The notes beneath the pieces are model-generated. The model was not told the origin of the DNA and searched no databases. It was given only the letters and a program-made list of their open reading frames with translations. Shown here in pieces: positions 8,533 through 16,606 of a stretch of DNA of 64,000 nucleotides; the first letter of the stretch is position 1; every line of letters starts with the position of its first letter. The stretch is taken from the NCBI GenBank assembly GCA_031415655.1, contig JANOSD010000190.1, forward strand, positions 51,691 to 115,690. Direction: 5' to 3'. The position numbers and the translations under genes were made by a program. Origin of the DNA: JAKOVR01 sp031415655. GTDB taxonomy: Bacteria; Actinomycetota; Acidimicrobiia; Acidimicrobiales; Acidimicrobilacustridaceae.

Positions 8533-9633
8533 GTGTCCCTGCGAACCCGAGCCGTCGTCGCCTTCGCCTGCACCGCCGGGCTTGCGGGGATGGTCGTGTC
8601 GTGCGGAGGGGGAACTGAGGACGCTGGGCCGCTCCGACCCGAAGTGATCGAAATCCGTGGAACCGCCCCCAGCACCACGGTCAAGAACCGCCCCACTGCC
8701 ACCGGATCATCTCTCGCCGGCCCGGAGATCACGCTGCCGACCAACACCAGCATCGGGGTGGACCTTGGCCCGAGGGGGGGCACGATCGCCCCCGGAGTGA
8801 ACGTCACCCCCACCACTGCGACGGGCAGCGCCCCCTACAAGGTCGAAACCGGCAAAGTCACCCTCACCGACACGACCCGCGGCACACCGGCTCGGGGGAG
8901 CACCGAAGCCTCGGACCGCAGAGTGCTCGAAACCACGATGTACGTGCCCGTTGGGCGACCCAAAGCGCCGCTCATCGTGTTCGCTATTGGGTTCAACGCG
9001 TCGGCCGAAACGTACGACACGTTCGTGCGGGAGATCGCCGCCGGTGGCTACATGGTGGCCGTACCGGAGTTTCCTTTGGCCACCAGCACCCTGCCCGGCA
9101 AGGCCTCGCAAGCCGACCTACCGAACCAACCCGCCGATGTGAAGTTCGTAATCAGCCAACTCCTCGAGGCGTCGCAGCGCACGGGCGCCTTCTTCAACGC
9201 CATCGACGCCAACCGCATCGGGGTCGTCGGCCAAAGTGACGGCGGAAACACCGTGTCGGCGATCGGCCTTAACTCCTGCTGTATCGACACGCGGGTGAAA
9301 GCCGTGGTGTCGCTGGCCGGCGAGAAGGCGTTCATGCCGTCAACCTGGGTAAATACCGGAACGCTCCCCTATTTGGCGATCCACGGCACCGCCGACACGA
9401 TCACCCCCTACGCCCGAAGCGAAGAGCTTTACGCCACGGCCGGCAGTCCCAAGTTCCTTGCCTCCATCGCCGGCGCAGACCACCTCGGCCCCGTCACCGA
9501 CAACACCGTTCGCCCCGCCGTAGCCAAGCTCACCCTCGAGTTTCTCGAGTTCTACGTGAACGCCGACTCCAACGCCTACGACCGGTTCTTAGCCGCCGCA
9601 AAGGTTCCGCCGTTCAGCCTCACCGGCGCCTGA
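8533..9633 (+). CDS. Secreted alpha/beta hydrolase lipoprotein (dienelactone hydrolase/PETase-like fold)
   Basis: Predicted exported esterase-type enzyme. From the GTG at 8533 the protein has a hydrophobic signal with a lipobox-like VVSC, a Ser/Thr-rich linker, then an alpha/beta-hydrolase domain. The nucleophile elbow is GVVGQSDGGNTV, an Asp candidate lies in IHGTADTITPY and a His in AGADHLGP. The length is 366 aa. It lies between the exporter and a TetR regulator on the same strand with short gaps. Substrate is unknown; polyester- or lipid-ester hydrolases share this arrangement. Confidence 0.75.
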   Translation: MSLRTRAVVAFACTAGLAGMVVSCGGGTEDAGPLRPEVIEIRGTAPSTTVKNRPTATGSSLAGPEITLPTNTSIGVDLGPRGGTIAPGVNVTPTTATGSAPYKVETGKVTLTDTTRGTPARGSTEASDRRVLETTMYVPVGRPKAPLIVFAIGFNASAETYDTFVREIAAGGYMVAVPEFPLATSTLPGKASQADLPNQPADVKFVISQLLEASQRTGAFFNAIDANRIGVVGQSDGGNTVSAIGLNSCCIDTRVKAVVSLAGEKAFMPSTWVNTGTLPYLAIHGTADTITPYARSEELYATAGSPKFLASIAGADHLGPVTDNTVRPAVAKLTLEFLEFYVNADSNAYDRFLAAAKVPPFSLTGA

Positions 9634-9674
9634 TTCCCGCTTGATGCGGCGGCGGCACAACGAACTATGGGACG

Positions 9675-10316
9675 ATGAACCAGATGGTTGACTCACGTAC
9701 CGACACCCGTACCGCTCCGGCGGATGTTCCCCGGGAGCCCCTCACCCGCGAGTCCGTGGTGGGCGCAGCGCGGGCCCACATCGTGGAACGCGGCCTCGAG
9801 TCGATCTCACTGCGCCAGATTGGAGCCAGCCTCGGGGTAACCGCGCCCGCGCTCTACGCGTACGTCACCGACAAACGGGACCTCTTGCGTGGGGTGGCCG
9901 AGTCAGCTTTTCAGGAACTGCTCACCCGTTTCGACGCGGTGAGGGAAACAGAACCGCTCACCCGAATGCGAGCGTTGAGCCGGGTGTACATCACCTTCGC
10001 GCTTGAGAACCCGGAACTCTTTCGCACGATGTTCCTCTTCCCACCAGAACTCGCCCTGGGCGACACCACCGGGCAGGAACTCCCTCTCGCTACGCAGGCG
10101 TTCAACTACGCCATCGATGCCCTCACCGCTGCCCAAGCCGCTGGCCTCGTCCGTGACGACGTCGATCCGCTCATTGTGACCTTCACCAACTGGACGGTCA
10201 CCCATGGCCTGGCCACGGTGTTGAACCTCGGCTTTGCCTTCGACGCCGCTACCCGCGACCTGCTGGTGGAAAGCACGCTCGACACGCTGATCGCCGGCCT
10301 TCGACCGCCTGACTGA
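9675..10316 (+). CDS. TetR family transcriptional regulator
   Basis: A one-component repressor of 213 aa. The N-terminal helix-turn-helix is recognisable in ERGLESISLRQIGASLGVTAPALYAYVTDKRDLLRGVAE, followed by an all-helical ligand-binding domain with a WHG-like C-terminal region (TNWTVTHGLATV). It lies just downstream of the secreted hydrolase and the ABC exporter, which are plausible targets, although no operator is evident. The ATG at 9675 is used; one at 9684 is possible. Confidence 0.88.
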   Translation: MNQMVDSRTDTRTAPADVPREPLTRESVVGAARAHIVERGLESISLRQIGASLGVTAPALYAYVTDKRDLLRGVAESAFQELLTRFDAVRETEPLTRMRALSRVYITFALENPELFRTMFLFPPELALGDTTGQELPLATQAFNYAIDALTAAQAAGLVRDDVDPLIVTFTNWTVTHGLATVLNLGFAFDAATRDLLVESTLDTLIAGLRPPD

Positions 10317-10317
10317 G

Positions 10318-10885
10318 CTGACCCTCCCAGACGCGCTCCTAGTCGGTGAAGAGGGCGAGGCCGTCGGCCACCGGACATTCGACGCGGTTGAGGAGCGGCC
10401 ACGCCGCTACCGTGCCAATGTCCAGGTCCTGGCCGACTATCTCGCCCTTGACGCCGTGGTGGCGGTGAACGCTGCCAAGAAGCGCGTAGATCTCCTGGCG
10501 GCCAATGATGTCCAGACCACCCGGATGGCCGAGCAGGCAGCACGCATGGGCCAGCATCGGTTCGCGTCTCAGGTCTTGAAGGGCTACGACCACACCTGTG
10601 CGTTCTGCGATTCGCTCCGAAGTCGATACCCCACAGCCACCTCCTCGTTGCCTCACACATCAAGCCCTGGGCCGAAAGCAACGACGGCGAGCGGCTCGAC
10701 CCGCTCAGCGGCCTCGCTGCGTGACCAACTCATGATGCCGCGTTCGATCAGATGCTCACGTCGACTCCTACTTCGGTGACGCGCTTGCTCCGATACTCCT
10801 CGTACCCGAGGGCGAACACGGACCCGGTGGGAGCTACCTGGCCTGGCACAACGAGCACATCTACCAAGGCACGCTTGCGTCGTAG
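10318..10885 (+). pseudogene. HNH restriction-type endonuclease remnant (frameshifted, in-frame stop)
   Basis: Not an intact gene. Joining frames gives a recognisable HNH nuclease of the putative restriction-endonuclease type. It reads RMGQHRFASQVLKGYDHTC in frame from 10318, then after a frameshift HLLVASHIKPWAESNDGERL (about 10655-10730). An in-frame TGA follows, then PTHDAAFDQML, another frameshift, and SYLAWHNEHIYQGTLAS ending at a TAG at 10883-10885. The HIKPW and HDAAFD segments are the usual catalytic and structural core. At least two frameshifts and one stop suggest a decayed nuclease next to an intact restriction-modification pair. Confidence 0.75.
10342..10382 (+). repeat. 41-bp direct repeat, left copy (island boundary)
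   Basis: Forty of 41 bases are identical to 13416-13456, in the same orientation. The copies bracket the HNH remnant, methyltransferase and SacI-like endonuclease. Sequences outside the 41 bp do not match, which favours an insertion-associated duplication or attachment-like site over gene duplication. Confidence 0.8.
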
Positions 10886-11073
10886 GCCGCCCGTCACGGG
10901 TTGGTCGGATGCGCCGGACACCATCCCCGGCCGGCTTACTTGTCAGACCCCTCGGGTCTACTGAAACGATGAAGCGCTCAATCAACCACCGGTACTGCAC
11001 CGACACCCAGCTCCGACTACCGATACCCATCGGAATGCGCGACACAACCCAACCGGCGAGCCACAATGGGACC

Positions 11074-12156
11074 GTGAGCGGAGCCGTCATCTCCCTGTTT
11101 TCTGGCGCTGGAGGACTTGACCTCGGCGTGGAACGAGCGGGGTTCCACACGGTTGCCGCGGTCGAGTGGGACGACGACGCCGCCGACTCGATGGAGAAGA
11201 ACGCACCGAACTACTTCCCCGAGCTTCGAGAGGTCCTTCGTGCCAACCTCTATCCATTCGCGGCCGGCGGCGCCGACGGAGTCACCACAAGGGACATCCT
11301 GAAAGCCGGCGGTCTCAGCAATCGCAACCGACCCGAACTGCTCATTGGTGGACCACCCTGCGTGGCCTTCTCCAAGTCTGGATTCTGGCTCGACTGGAAG
11401 CGCGAAGGCGTCGACCCGGCCGCCAGCCTGCTGCAGGCCTACACACGTGTGCTCACCGAGGCAAGGCCCCGCTTCTTCATCCTCGAGAACGTCTACGCCC
11501 TCACGTTCAACAACCGAGCGAGCAGACCGGCGTTCACCCGGCTTCTCGCCGAGATAGAAGCTGCGGGTTACCAGTGCCAGTGGCGAGTACTGAATGCCGC
11601 GGACTTCGGCGTACCGCAAGCGCGACCGCGCCTCTTCATCGTCGGGTCAAGGAAACGCGACCGGCTTCCAGAACTGCCCGAACCCACGCATCACGGTCAG
11701 TGGGAGCGTCGCACCACCGCCGGCGGTCCACTCCCGCACGTAACGACTGGGTCGGCACTCGCTGGGCTCGTTACCGATCCCGAACGCGAGGAGGTCGTCC
11801 GCGGAGGCTTTGGGCATCTCCTGCCGGACATTCCCCCTGGCGACAACTACCTCTACTTCACGCAAGAGCGAGGCCATCCGCAACCGCTTTTCGGTTGGCG
11901 GTCAAGGTATTGGTCCTTCCTTCTGAAACTCGATCCAAACCGGCCAGCCCCCACGATCCAGGCGCAACCTGGTCCAAACGTGGGCCCCTTCCATTGGGAG
12001 AACAGGCGGCTTCGCGTCCCAGAGCTCCGCCGCCTCTTCACCTTTCCCGACGACTATGTGTTCGTCGGCAAACGTGCATCGGTCCAGAAACAAATCGGGA
12101 ACTGCGTCCCGCCCTTCCTGGCGGAGCAGGTAGCTTCGCGAGTGGCGAACGTTTGA
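11074..12156 (+). CDS. DNA (cytosine-5-)-methyltransferase of a type II restriction-modification system
   Basis: Modifies a cytosine in host DNA to protect it from the neighbouring endonuclease. The m5C-methyltransferase motifs appear in order: I (LFSGAGGLDLG), IV with catalytic Cys96 (GGPPCVAFS), VI (ENV), VIII (PQARPRLFIVGS), a target-recognition region, and X (IGNCVPPFLAEQV). The start is taken as the GTG at 11074, directly before motif I; upstream in-frame ATGs at 10969 and 11035 are possible. It is 112 bp upstream of the endonuclease gene. The recognition sequence may be GAGCTC-like, judging only from the partner. Confidence 0.93.
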   Translation: MSGAVISLFSGAGGLDLGVERAGFHTVAAVEWDDDAADSMEKNAPNYFPELREVLRANLYPFAAGGADGVTTRDILKAGGLSNRNRPELLIGGPPCVAFSKSGFWLDWKREGVDPAASLLQAYTRVLTEARPRFFILENVYALTFNNRASRPAFTRLLAEIEAAGYQCQWRVLNAADFGVPQARPRLFIVGSRKRDRLPELPEPTHHGQWERRTTAGGPLPHVTTGSALAGLVTDPEREEVVRGGFGHLLPDIPPGDNYLYFTQERGHPQPLFGWRSRYWSFLLKLDPNRPAPTIQAQPGPNVGPFHWENRRLRVPELRRLFTFPDDYVFVGKRASVQKQIGNCVPPFLAEQVASRVANV

Positions 12157-12268
12157 TCGCTCGTGCCATCTTCAGTACCCGTCCGCCAATGCGTTCGCAG
12201 AAGCCTCACGTGTATCGTTTCCGAGCGTTGAGGTCTGCCTTCCAGCCGAACGCAGGAGAGACGACGCG

Positions 12269-13351
12269 GTGGGCCTGACAATCGACAAGTCAAAGGCGAC
12301 GGCCAGATTCAACGAGGCTCTCGTGATCGCGAGGTCAGGCGAACCCGTTCCCGAACTCTGGACGACGATTGCGCGAAGCGTGGGTCGTATGGCCTCAGCA
12401 ACTTTTACGCCGCTGCTCGGCACGGCACTGCTTGCGAAATCGAGCGACGACCGAGTCGACGCGTTCTCCCTCCAGACTTCGACCAGCCACAAGGGCTACT
12501 CGGCGCGCAGCCTCGCCAAGGAGGTGCTGGTGCCGAGGAGCGTCGCTGAACAGATTGACCTGCGCACCCGCGGAGCCGAACCGCTGAACAACTCACCGTT
12601 CTTCCGAGAGCCAAAAGTCCACGCCCTGCTCAAGGTGTCAGAACGCACACGGGTCGAACTCGCCCAACTTTGCGATGCGCTTGCCCAAGTCGATTTCCTC
12701 ACGGAGGCTGATGCGGTTCCCGCCCTTGCCGCCTTCCTGCGCGTCCGTATCGAGGACGGGCGTACAGCCACCACCGTCCCGCTGGCGGCCAGCATCACAC
12801 CACTTCCCGAACTTGTCGCCTTGAGCGTCGCCTTCACCAACGCCGAAACAGAAGGCGGAAAGCGCGGCCAGGCCTTGGTCGCTGCGTGCCTCGACCTCGT
12901 CCACGAAGACGTACGATCTGGAGCGATCAACGATCCGTCGGTAAATGCCCCTGGCGACGTAGTCGTGCATGCCGAAGGTGTCATCGTTCTCGCCGCCGAA
13001 GCGAAACAAAAGCCGGTGGGGCCCTCGGAGATTCTGCAATTCGCGGAAAGACTGGCGACGAGCGGGATCGGCAAGGGCCTCTATCTCGCGATCTCGCCGA
13101 ATCAGCCTGCGCTTGCGGCCTCAGAACTTACCGCTCAGGTGGCAACCCGGCATGGGGTCGCCCTTACGGTGATCTGCGACTGTGCGGATTTGCTGACCGC
13201 GGCCCTGATCTGGTCCAGCAAGGGTTTGGAGGGCGGTCTCGCCGACTTTCCTCTTGCGCTCATGAATCGACTGGTCGAGTTCAATTGTTCGCAGGTGGGT
13301 ATCAATGAATGGGCAAGCCACTTCAACGAACCCCCGGTCGACCAGCAGTAG
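12269..13351 (+). CDS. SacI-family type II restriction endonuclease (probable)
   Basis: The 360-aa protein resembles the SacI restriction endonuclease family as I remember it. It has an N-terminal MGLTIDKSKATARFNEAL, then FTPLLGTALLAKSSDDRVDAFSL, the segment KGYSARSLAKEVLVPR and EPLNNSPFFRE. A candidate PD-(D/E)xK core is the Asp in APGDVVVHAEG followed by EAKQK. It follows the cytosine methyltransferase on the same strand, which is the genetic context expected for a restriction gene. The start is a GTG at 12269. SacI cuts GAGCTC; specificity here is inference. Confidence 0.75.
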   Translation: MGLTIDKSKATARFNEALVIARSGEPVPELWTTIARSVGRMASATFTPLLGTALLAKSSDDRVDAFSLQTSTSHKGYSARSLAKEVLVPRSVAEQIDLRTRGAEPLNNSPFFREPKVHALLKVSERTRVELAQLCDALAQVDFLTEADAVPALAAFLRVRIEDGRTATTVPLAASITPLPELVALSVAFTNAETEGGKRGQALVAACLDLVHEDVRSGAINDPSVNAPGDVVVHAEGVIVLAAEAKQKPVGPSEILQFAERLATSGIGKGLYLAISPNQPALAASELTAQVATRHGVALTVICDCADLLTAALIWSSKGLEGGLADFPLALMNRLVEFNCSQVGINEWASHFNEPPVDQQ

Positions 13352-13406
13352 GCCGGTCCCTGCCCGCTCCGCTCGGCGCCGTGTCGGCGGCCGCATTTTC
13401 GGGGCG

Positions 13407-14108
13407 TCAGGTCTGGTCGGTGAAGAGGGCGAGGCCATCGGCCACCGGACATTCGATCACACCTACCTCGCCCACGACGGCGGCAAGCCACTCGGGCCGA
13501 ACGACTGCGGCGACCGCGATCGGCGTGTCGAGTTCCGACCATTGCATGATCTGGCGGACGTATTCGATGGCGTAGTCGGTGGGCCGCACATCACGGGACA
13601 GCTCCGCCATGGCGTGGGGGTCGGGCGGGCCGGGACGGTGGGTGTCGACCGTGGGCACGTGGGTGGTACCCGGGCGGATGCCGCCACCCACCAGGCCAGG
13701 CCCATCGGTGAGCACGATGCCCCGCACCAGCGACGGTCGGCCGCCGGCGATCAGGAGGGCGATATACGCCCCCAACCCGCGGCCGAGAATGGTGGCTTTC
13801 CCGAGGTGACGCAACGCCGCGTCGACATCGGCCATAAGAATCTCTGCGGTGTAGCCGCCCCCTGTGGGGATAGTTGACGAACCATGGCCGGTGAAGTCGA
13901 GGCCGTAGATCGGGCCGGGCCACGGTTCGGCCAACGCTGGGACGTTCGACGGCGTGCACTCGCCTAAGCCGTGTAGGAGCAACAGCGGACGACCCCACCC
14001 TTCGCGCAACAGGTGCAGGGCAATGCGGACCTTGCCATGGGTAAGCCGGATCACGTTTCGAGAGGAGGCCTGCGCTTCGTGGGCCGCTGGCGGCTCGACG
14101 GTGCTCAT
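13407..14108 (-). CDS. Alpha/beta hydrolase
   Basis: Cytoplasmic alpha/beta-fold enzyme of 233 aa, substrate unknown. RPLLLLHGLGECTPSNVPAL holds the oxyanion HG motif, GLDFTGHGSS follows, and TILGRGLGAYIALLIAG is the nucleophile-elbow position. There the usual GxSxG Ser is replaced by Gly (GRGLG), so catalysis by the canonical triad is doubtful. Its last 15 codons carry the right copy of the 41-bp repeat that flanks the restriction-modification island. It overlaps the upstream hydrolase by 4 bp (ATGA). Confidence 0.7.
   Translation of the reverse strand: MSTVEPPAAHEAQASSRNVIRLTHGKVRIALHLLREGWGRPLLLLHGLGECTPSNVPALAEPWPGPIYGLDFTGHGSSTIPTGGGYTAEILMADVDAALRHLGKATILGRGLGAYIALLIAGGRPSLVRGIVLTDGPGLVGGGIRPGTTHVPTVDTHRPGPPDPHAMAELSRDVRPTDYAIEYVRQIMQWSELDTPIAVAAVVRPEWLAAVVGEVGVIECPVADGLALFTDQT
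13416..13456 (+). repeat. 41-bp direct repeat, right copy (island boundary)
   Basis: This copy lies within the 3' coding end of the minus-strand alpha/beta hydrolase and is 40/41 identical to 10342-10382. Integrative elements often rebuild the 3' end of a gene in this way, but no integrase is present here. Confidence 0.8.
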
Positions 14109-15106
14109 GGGTTTGCCTCCAGGAACTCAAGGACAAATCCCGCCACGACCTCGGGCTGTTCGATGTGCACGAAATGACCGACCCCCTCGAGTGCTTCGAA
14201 CCGGAACACCGGCGGCGAGTTGGGGATGACGTCGGCCGGCTTCGTACCCCACCCCATCATCTCGTTCTCGAGGCCAAGCACACCAAGAACCGGCACACCG
14301 ATACCGGGAAGTCGTTGCATCGACCACTCCGGTCGCCATGGCCCGAACCCCCCGAAGCGAAGGGCGGCGTCGAGTCTCCATCGCCAACCCCCGGAAACTC
14401 CTTCACCATCAACGACCTGTTCACCCCCGATGGGCACGAGGTACTCGAGCCACTCCTGGGTCAGCCTTGGGTTCATCCGCATGCGGCGAGCGGCAAGCTC
14501 TTCGATGGTGCCGGGGTGACGTTGCGCCGCGGCCACCTCGCGGCGATGGTCGAGCCAGCCCTCGAGTTCCCCCCGCAACATCTTGGTGCGTTCGTGATCG
14601 GCCAGGTCCGGCCAGTTGTTCTTCGAGGGCAACCCGTCGATGTTCACCAGATGGGTGAGCCGGTGCGGCAGCGCGTGTGCCAGGTCGAGCATCATGCCAC
14701 CACCCTTGGAATGGCCGAAGAACACCATTGGCTCATCGGGCGAGGCCACGTCGATGACGGCGGCGGCATCACGAAGATCGGCGTTCCAGCTATAGAGCTC
14801 GGCGTGCCCAGAAGAGCCGTGACCGCGCGCATCCCACGAGATCACCCGACGACCCCCGGCAACGAGCATCGGAGCGAGCACGTCGAAGGTGCCGGCGAAG
14901 TCGAATCCTCCGTGGGCCATCGCGACGGGTGGGGCATCAGGCGCGCCCCATTCGTAGGTGGCGATCGGCAAGCCGCCCGACGACACCCAGTAGCTCCGAT
15001 CGGGGCGTCGCGCCCCGGGGAAAGAACGCCCCCCGGGCGCAATGTCAGGTGAAAGGTCAGGCGCGATGTCAGGCGCGATGTCAGGCGAATGGTCAGACAC
15101 CGACAT
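14105..15106 (-). CDS. Alpha/beta hydrolase with repeat-expanded N-terminus
   Basis: A 333-aa alpha/beta hydrolase. The core has VAMAHGGFDFAGTFDVLAPML, SWDARGHGSS, the nucleophile elbow FFGHSKGGGMM (Ser) and a C-terminal His in GVGHFVHIEQPE, so the triad looks complete. The first 30 residues are low-complexity (SPDIAPDIAPD repeats) and come from five 12-bp tandem units. It is coupled by TGATG to the FKBP gene upstream and by ATGA to the next hydrolase. Substrate unknown. Confidence 0.85.
   Translation of the reverse strand: MSVSDHSPDIAPDIAPDLSPDIAPGGRSFPGARRPDRSYWVSSGGLPIATYEWGAPDAPPVAMAHGGFDFAGTFDVLAPMLVAGGRRVISWDARGHGSSGHAELYSWNADLRDAAAVIDVASPDEPMVFFGHSKGGGMMLDLAHALPHRLTHLVNIDGLPSKNNWPDLADHERTKMLRGELEGWLDHRREVAAAQRHPGTIEELAARRMRMNPRLTQEWLEYLVPIGGEQVVDGEGVSGGWRWRLDAALRFGGFGPWRPEWSMQRLPGIGVPVLGVLGLENEMMGWGTKPADVIPNSPPVFRFEALEGVGHFVHIEQPEVVAGFVLEFLEANP
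15037..15096. repeat. 12-bp tandem repeat x5 at a gene 5' end
   Basis: Five units of the type GCGCGATGTCAG, in frame with and encoding the Asp-Pro-rich N-terminus of the minus-strand hydrolase, ending a few bases from its start codon. Confidence 0.8.
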
Positions 15107-15654
15107 CAGGCCGACGCGGACTTCACCGTCACCACAAACCAGAGTGGTTCGTTCGGGCCGATGTCGGGAGGGGAACCCTTGGCCCCATAGGCCTGCGCGG
15201 CAGGGATCCCGAGAAGACGCTGGCCGCCGACGTTCATTCCCGGGAGGCCGTCGGTCCAGCCCTTGATCACCTGAGAAAGCGCGAACGTGACCGGTTTGCC
15301 GGCGTCGTACGAGCTATCGAAAATCTTGCCGGTGGTGCACGTGGCGCCGATGTAGTCGACGGAGACCGTGGACCCCGGCTTCACCTCCGCACCGGTGCCT
15401 ACCACGAGATCCTCTTTGAGCAGTTCGGTGGGCGCCGGCCCCACCTTGATCGGCACGTTGGGTGCGCCGGCCGGAAGCGGATTGGCGAGCGCCACGCAGG
15501 TCTTGGTCGCCGCTGCGCCGGAAGCGCCAGCGTCGCCCCCGGCCGTGGTTCCGATGGTTGACCCGCCGCAGCCCGCTGACGACGCGACCACGAACGCCAC
15601 GGCGAACCATGCTCCGACACGGCGAACGGACTTCAAACTCGGTGGTGCGAACAT
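15106..15654 (-). CDS. FKBP-type peptidyl-prolyl isomerase lipoprotein
   Basis: Predicted envelope-anchored proline isomerase assisting folding of exported proteins. From the ATG at 15654 there is a signal peptide ending in a lipobox-like SAGC, a short linker and one FKBP domain. Its family motifs are VSVDYIG, GKIFDSSYDAGKPVTFAL, VIKGWTDGLPGMNVGGQRLL and IPAAQAYG. Length 182 aa. It is part of the long minus-strand gene run and overlaps the next hydrolase start by 1 bp. Confidence 0.9.
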   Translation of the reverse strand: MFAPPSLKSVRRVGAWFAVAFVVASSAGCGGSTIGTTAGGDAGASGAAATKTCVALANPLPAGAPNVPIKVGPAPTELLKEDLVVGTGAEVKPGSTVSVDYIGATCTTGKIFDSSYDAGKPVTFALSQVIKGWTDGLPGMNVGGQRLLGIPAAQAYGAKGSPPDIGPNEPLWFVVTVKSASA

Positions 15655-15710
15655 AGTGGTGCCCCTCAGATGACGAAGCGGCGAAGGTACCAGCCCGGCT
15701 GACCTGAACG

Positions 15711-15752
15711 CATGCCCGGCTTCGCCGGACACATGCCCGGCTTAGCTCGACG
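15711..15752. repeat. 21-bp tandem repeat x2 over a stop codon
   Basis: Two units beginning CATGCCCGGCTT. The second contains the stop codon (TTA on plus) of the minus-strand lipoprotein gene ending at 15742. Confidence 0.6.
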
Positions 15753-16488
15753 GACGCACCGCCTTGAGGGAACCATCGGCGAGGAAGGTCACAAACCCTC
15801 CGCCGCCACGGGTGCCGGCGGCGACATAGACATTCACCACGATGTCCTCGTCGATAGGCAAGTTCCTCTTGATCACGATGTGCGTCACGCCGGTTGACCC
15901 TTCCGGCGAGCCGATCTCGGCGATGGCCTGTTCGAACATGGCGGGCAGGGCGGCCACGTTCACATCGGTCACCGAAAAGAGGTTGGCTTCGAGGTCGCCG
16001 GATCCGGTGAGGCGCACCGGGGATGGGCTCCCTACCGACTCGCCTTTGAACTCGAAGGCATCGACGTTCTCCGGCTTGTCTGGGTCCTGCACCTGCGCCA
16101 CCGCCCGGACGTCGTCGCCCACCCACACCTTGAGGTCGAGCGCTTTGAAGTCGCCCAACTTCTTGCGGTATTGCTCAAGGGCCTCGACGGCAAACTCGGG
16201 GCCGGACATCTTCTGCTTGAACGTGATGGGGGGCTTGGGGACCGTGGTGCCCGGCCTTACCGAGGTGGCCGGACCCACCTTTTCCGAGGTGGGGGGAATC
16301 GCGGGAACGCTGGGCATCGTGATGGTGATCTGCGGCATCGTCACGACGGGTACGGTTTGGGACGTGATCTCGGTGCTCACCTCGGTGGGTTTGGCGCTAC
16401 ACCCAACGACCAAGGCGGTGAACGACCCGAGAACGAAACCGGAGGCAACAAGTCGACGGGTGGTACGGGTGGAGCGAGCGGTGGTCAT
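15742..16488 (-). CDS. Uncharacterised lipoprotein, tandem paralogue A
   Basis: I do not recognise a named family. The 248-aa protein has a signal peptide with lipobox VVGC, then a Thr/Pro-rich stretch rich in VTMPQITITMPSVP. A globular domain of about 150 aa starts near SGPEFAVEALEQYRKKLGD. That domain aligns by eye along its whole length with the next gene (shared features: WVGDD/WVGDM, ENVDAFEFK/ANVDTYEYK, VGSPxPVRLT, AIAEIGxxEGSTGVTH). The two are therefore tandem duplicates, probably on the outer face of the membrane. Confidence 0.75.
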   Translation of the reverse strand: MTTARSTRTTRRLVASGFVLGSFTALVVGCSAKPTEVSTEITSQTVPVVTMPQITITMPSVPAIPPTSEKVGPATSVRPGTTVPKPPITFKQKMSGPEFAVEALEQYRKKLGDFKALDLKVWVGDDVRAVAQVQDPDKPENVDAFEFKGESVGSPSPVRLTGSGDLEANLFSVTDVNVAALPAMFEQAIAEIGSPEGSTGVTHIVIKRNLPIDEDIVVNVYVAAGTRGGGGFVTFLADGSLKAVRPSS

Positions 16489-16561
16489 AAGGATCCCTTT
16501 CGGCGAAGCGGCGCCACCCGAGCCGGCGGCACCAGTACGTATGAGCGGCCAGCCGGGCCGC

Positions 16562-16606
16562 GCTTACGGGCCGCACGCTTAGAGGCCGTACGCTTACGGG
16601 CCGTAC
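16562..16606. repeat. 15-bp tandem repeat x3 over a stop codon
   Basis: Units GCTTACGGGCCGCAC, GCTTAGAGGCCGTAC and GCTTACGGGCCGTAC. The third holds the real stop (TTA at 16594, minus strand), and the others carry in-frame copies of it downstream, so the 3' end was duplicated outward. Confidence 0.8.

Noticed and set aside
10339..10656. Short minus-strand gene ending like the hydrolase C-terminus
   Set aside because: The similarity is only the 41-bp repeat; the rest is antisense to the HNH pseudogene and has no hydrolase motifs.
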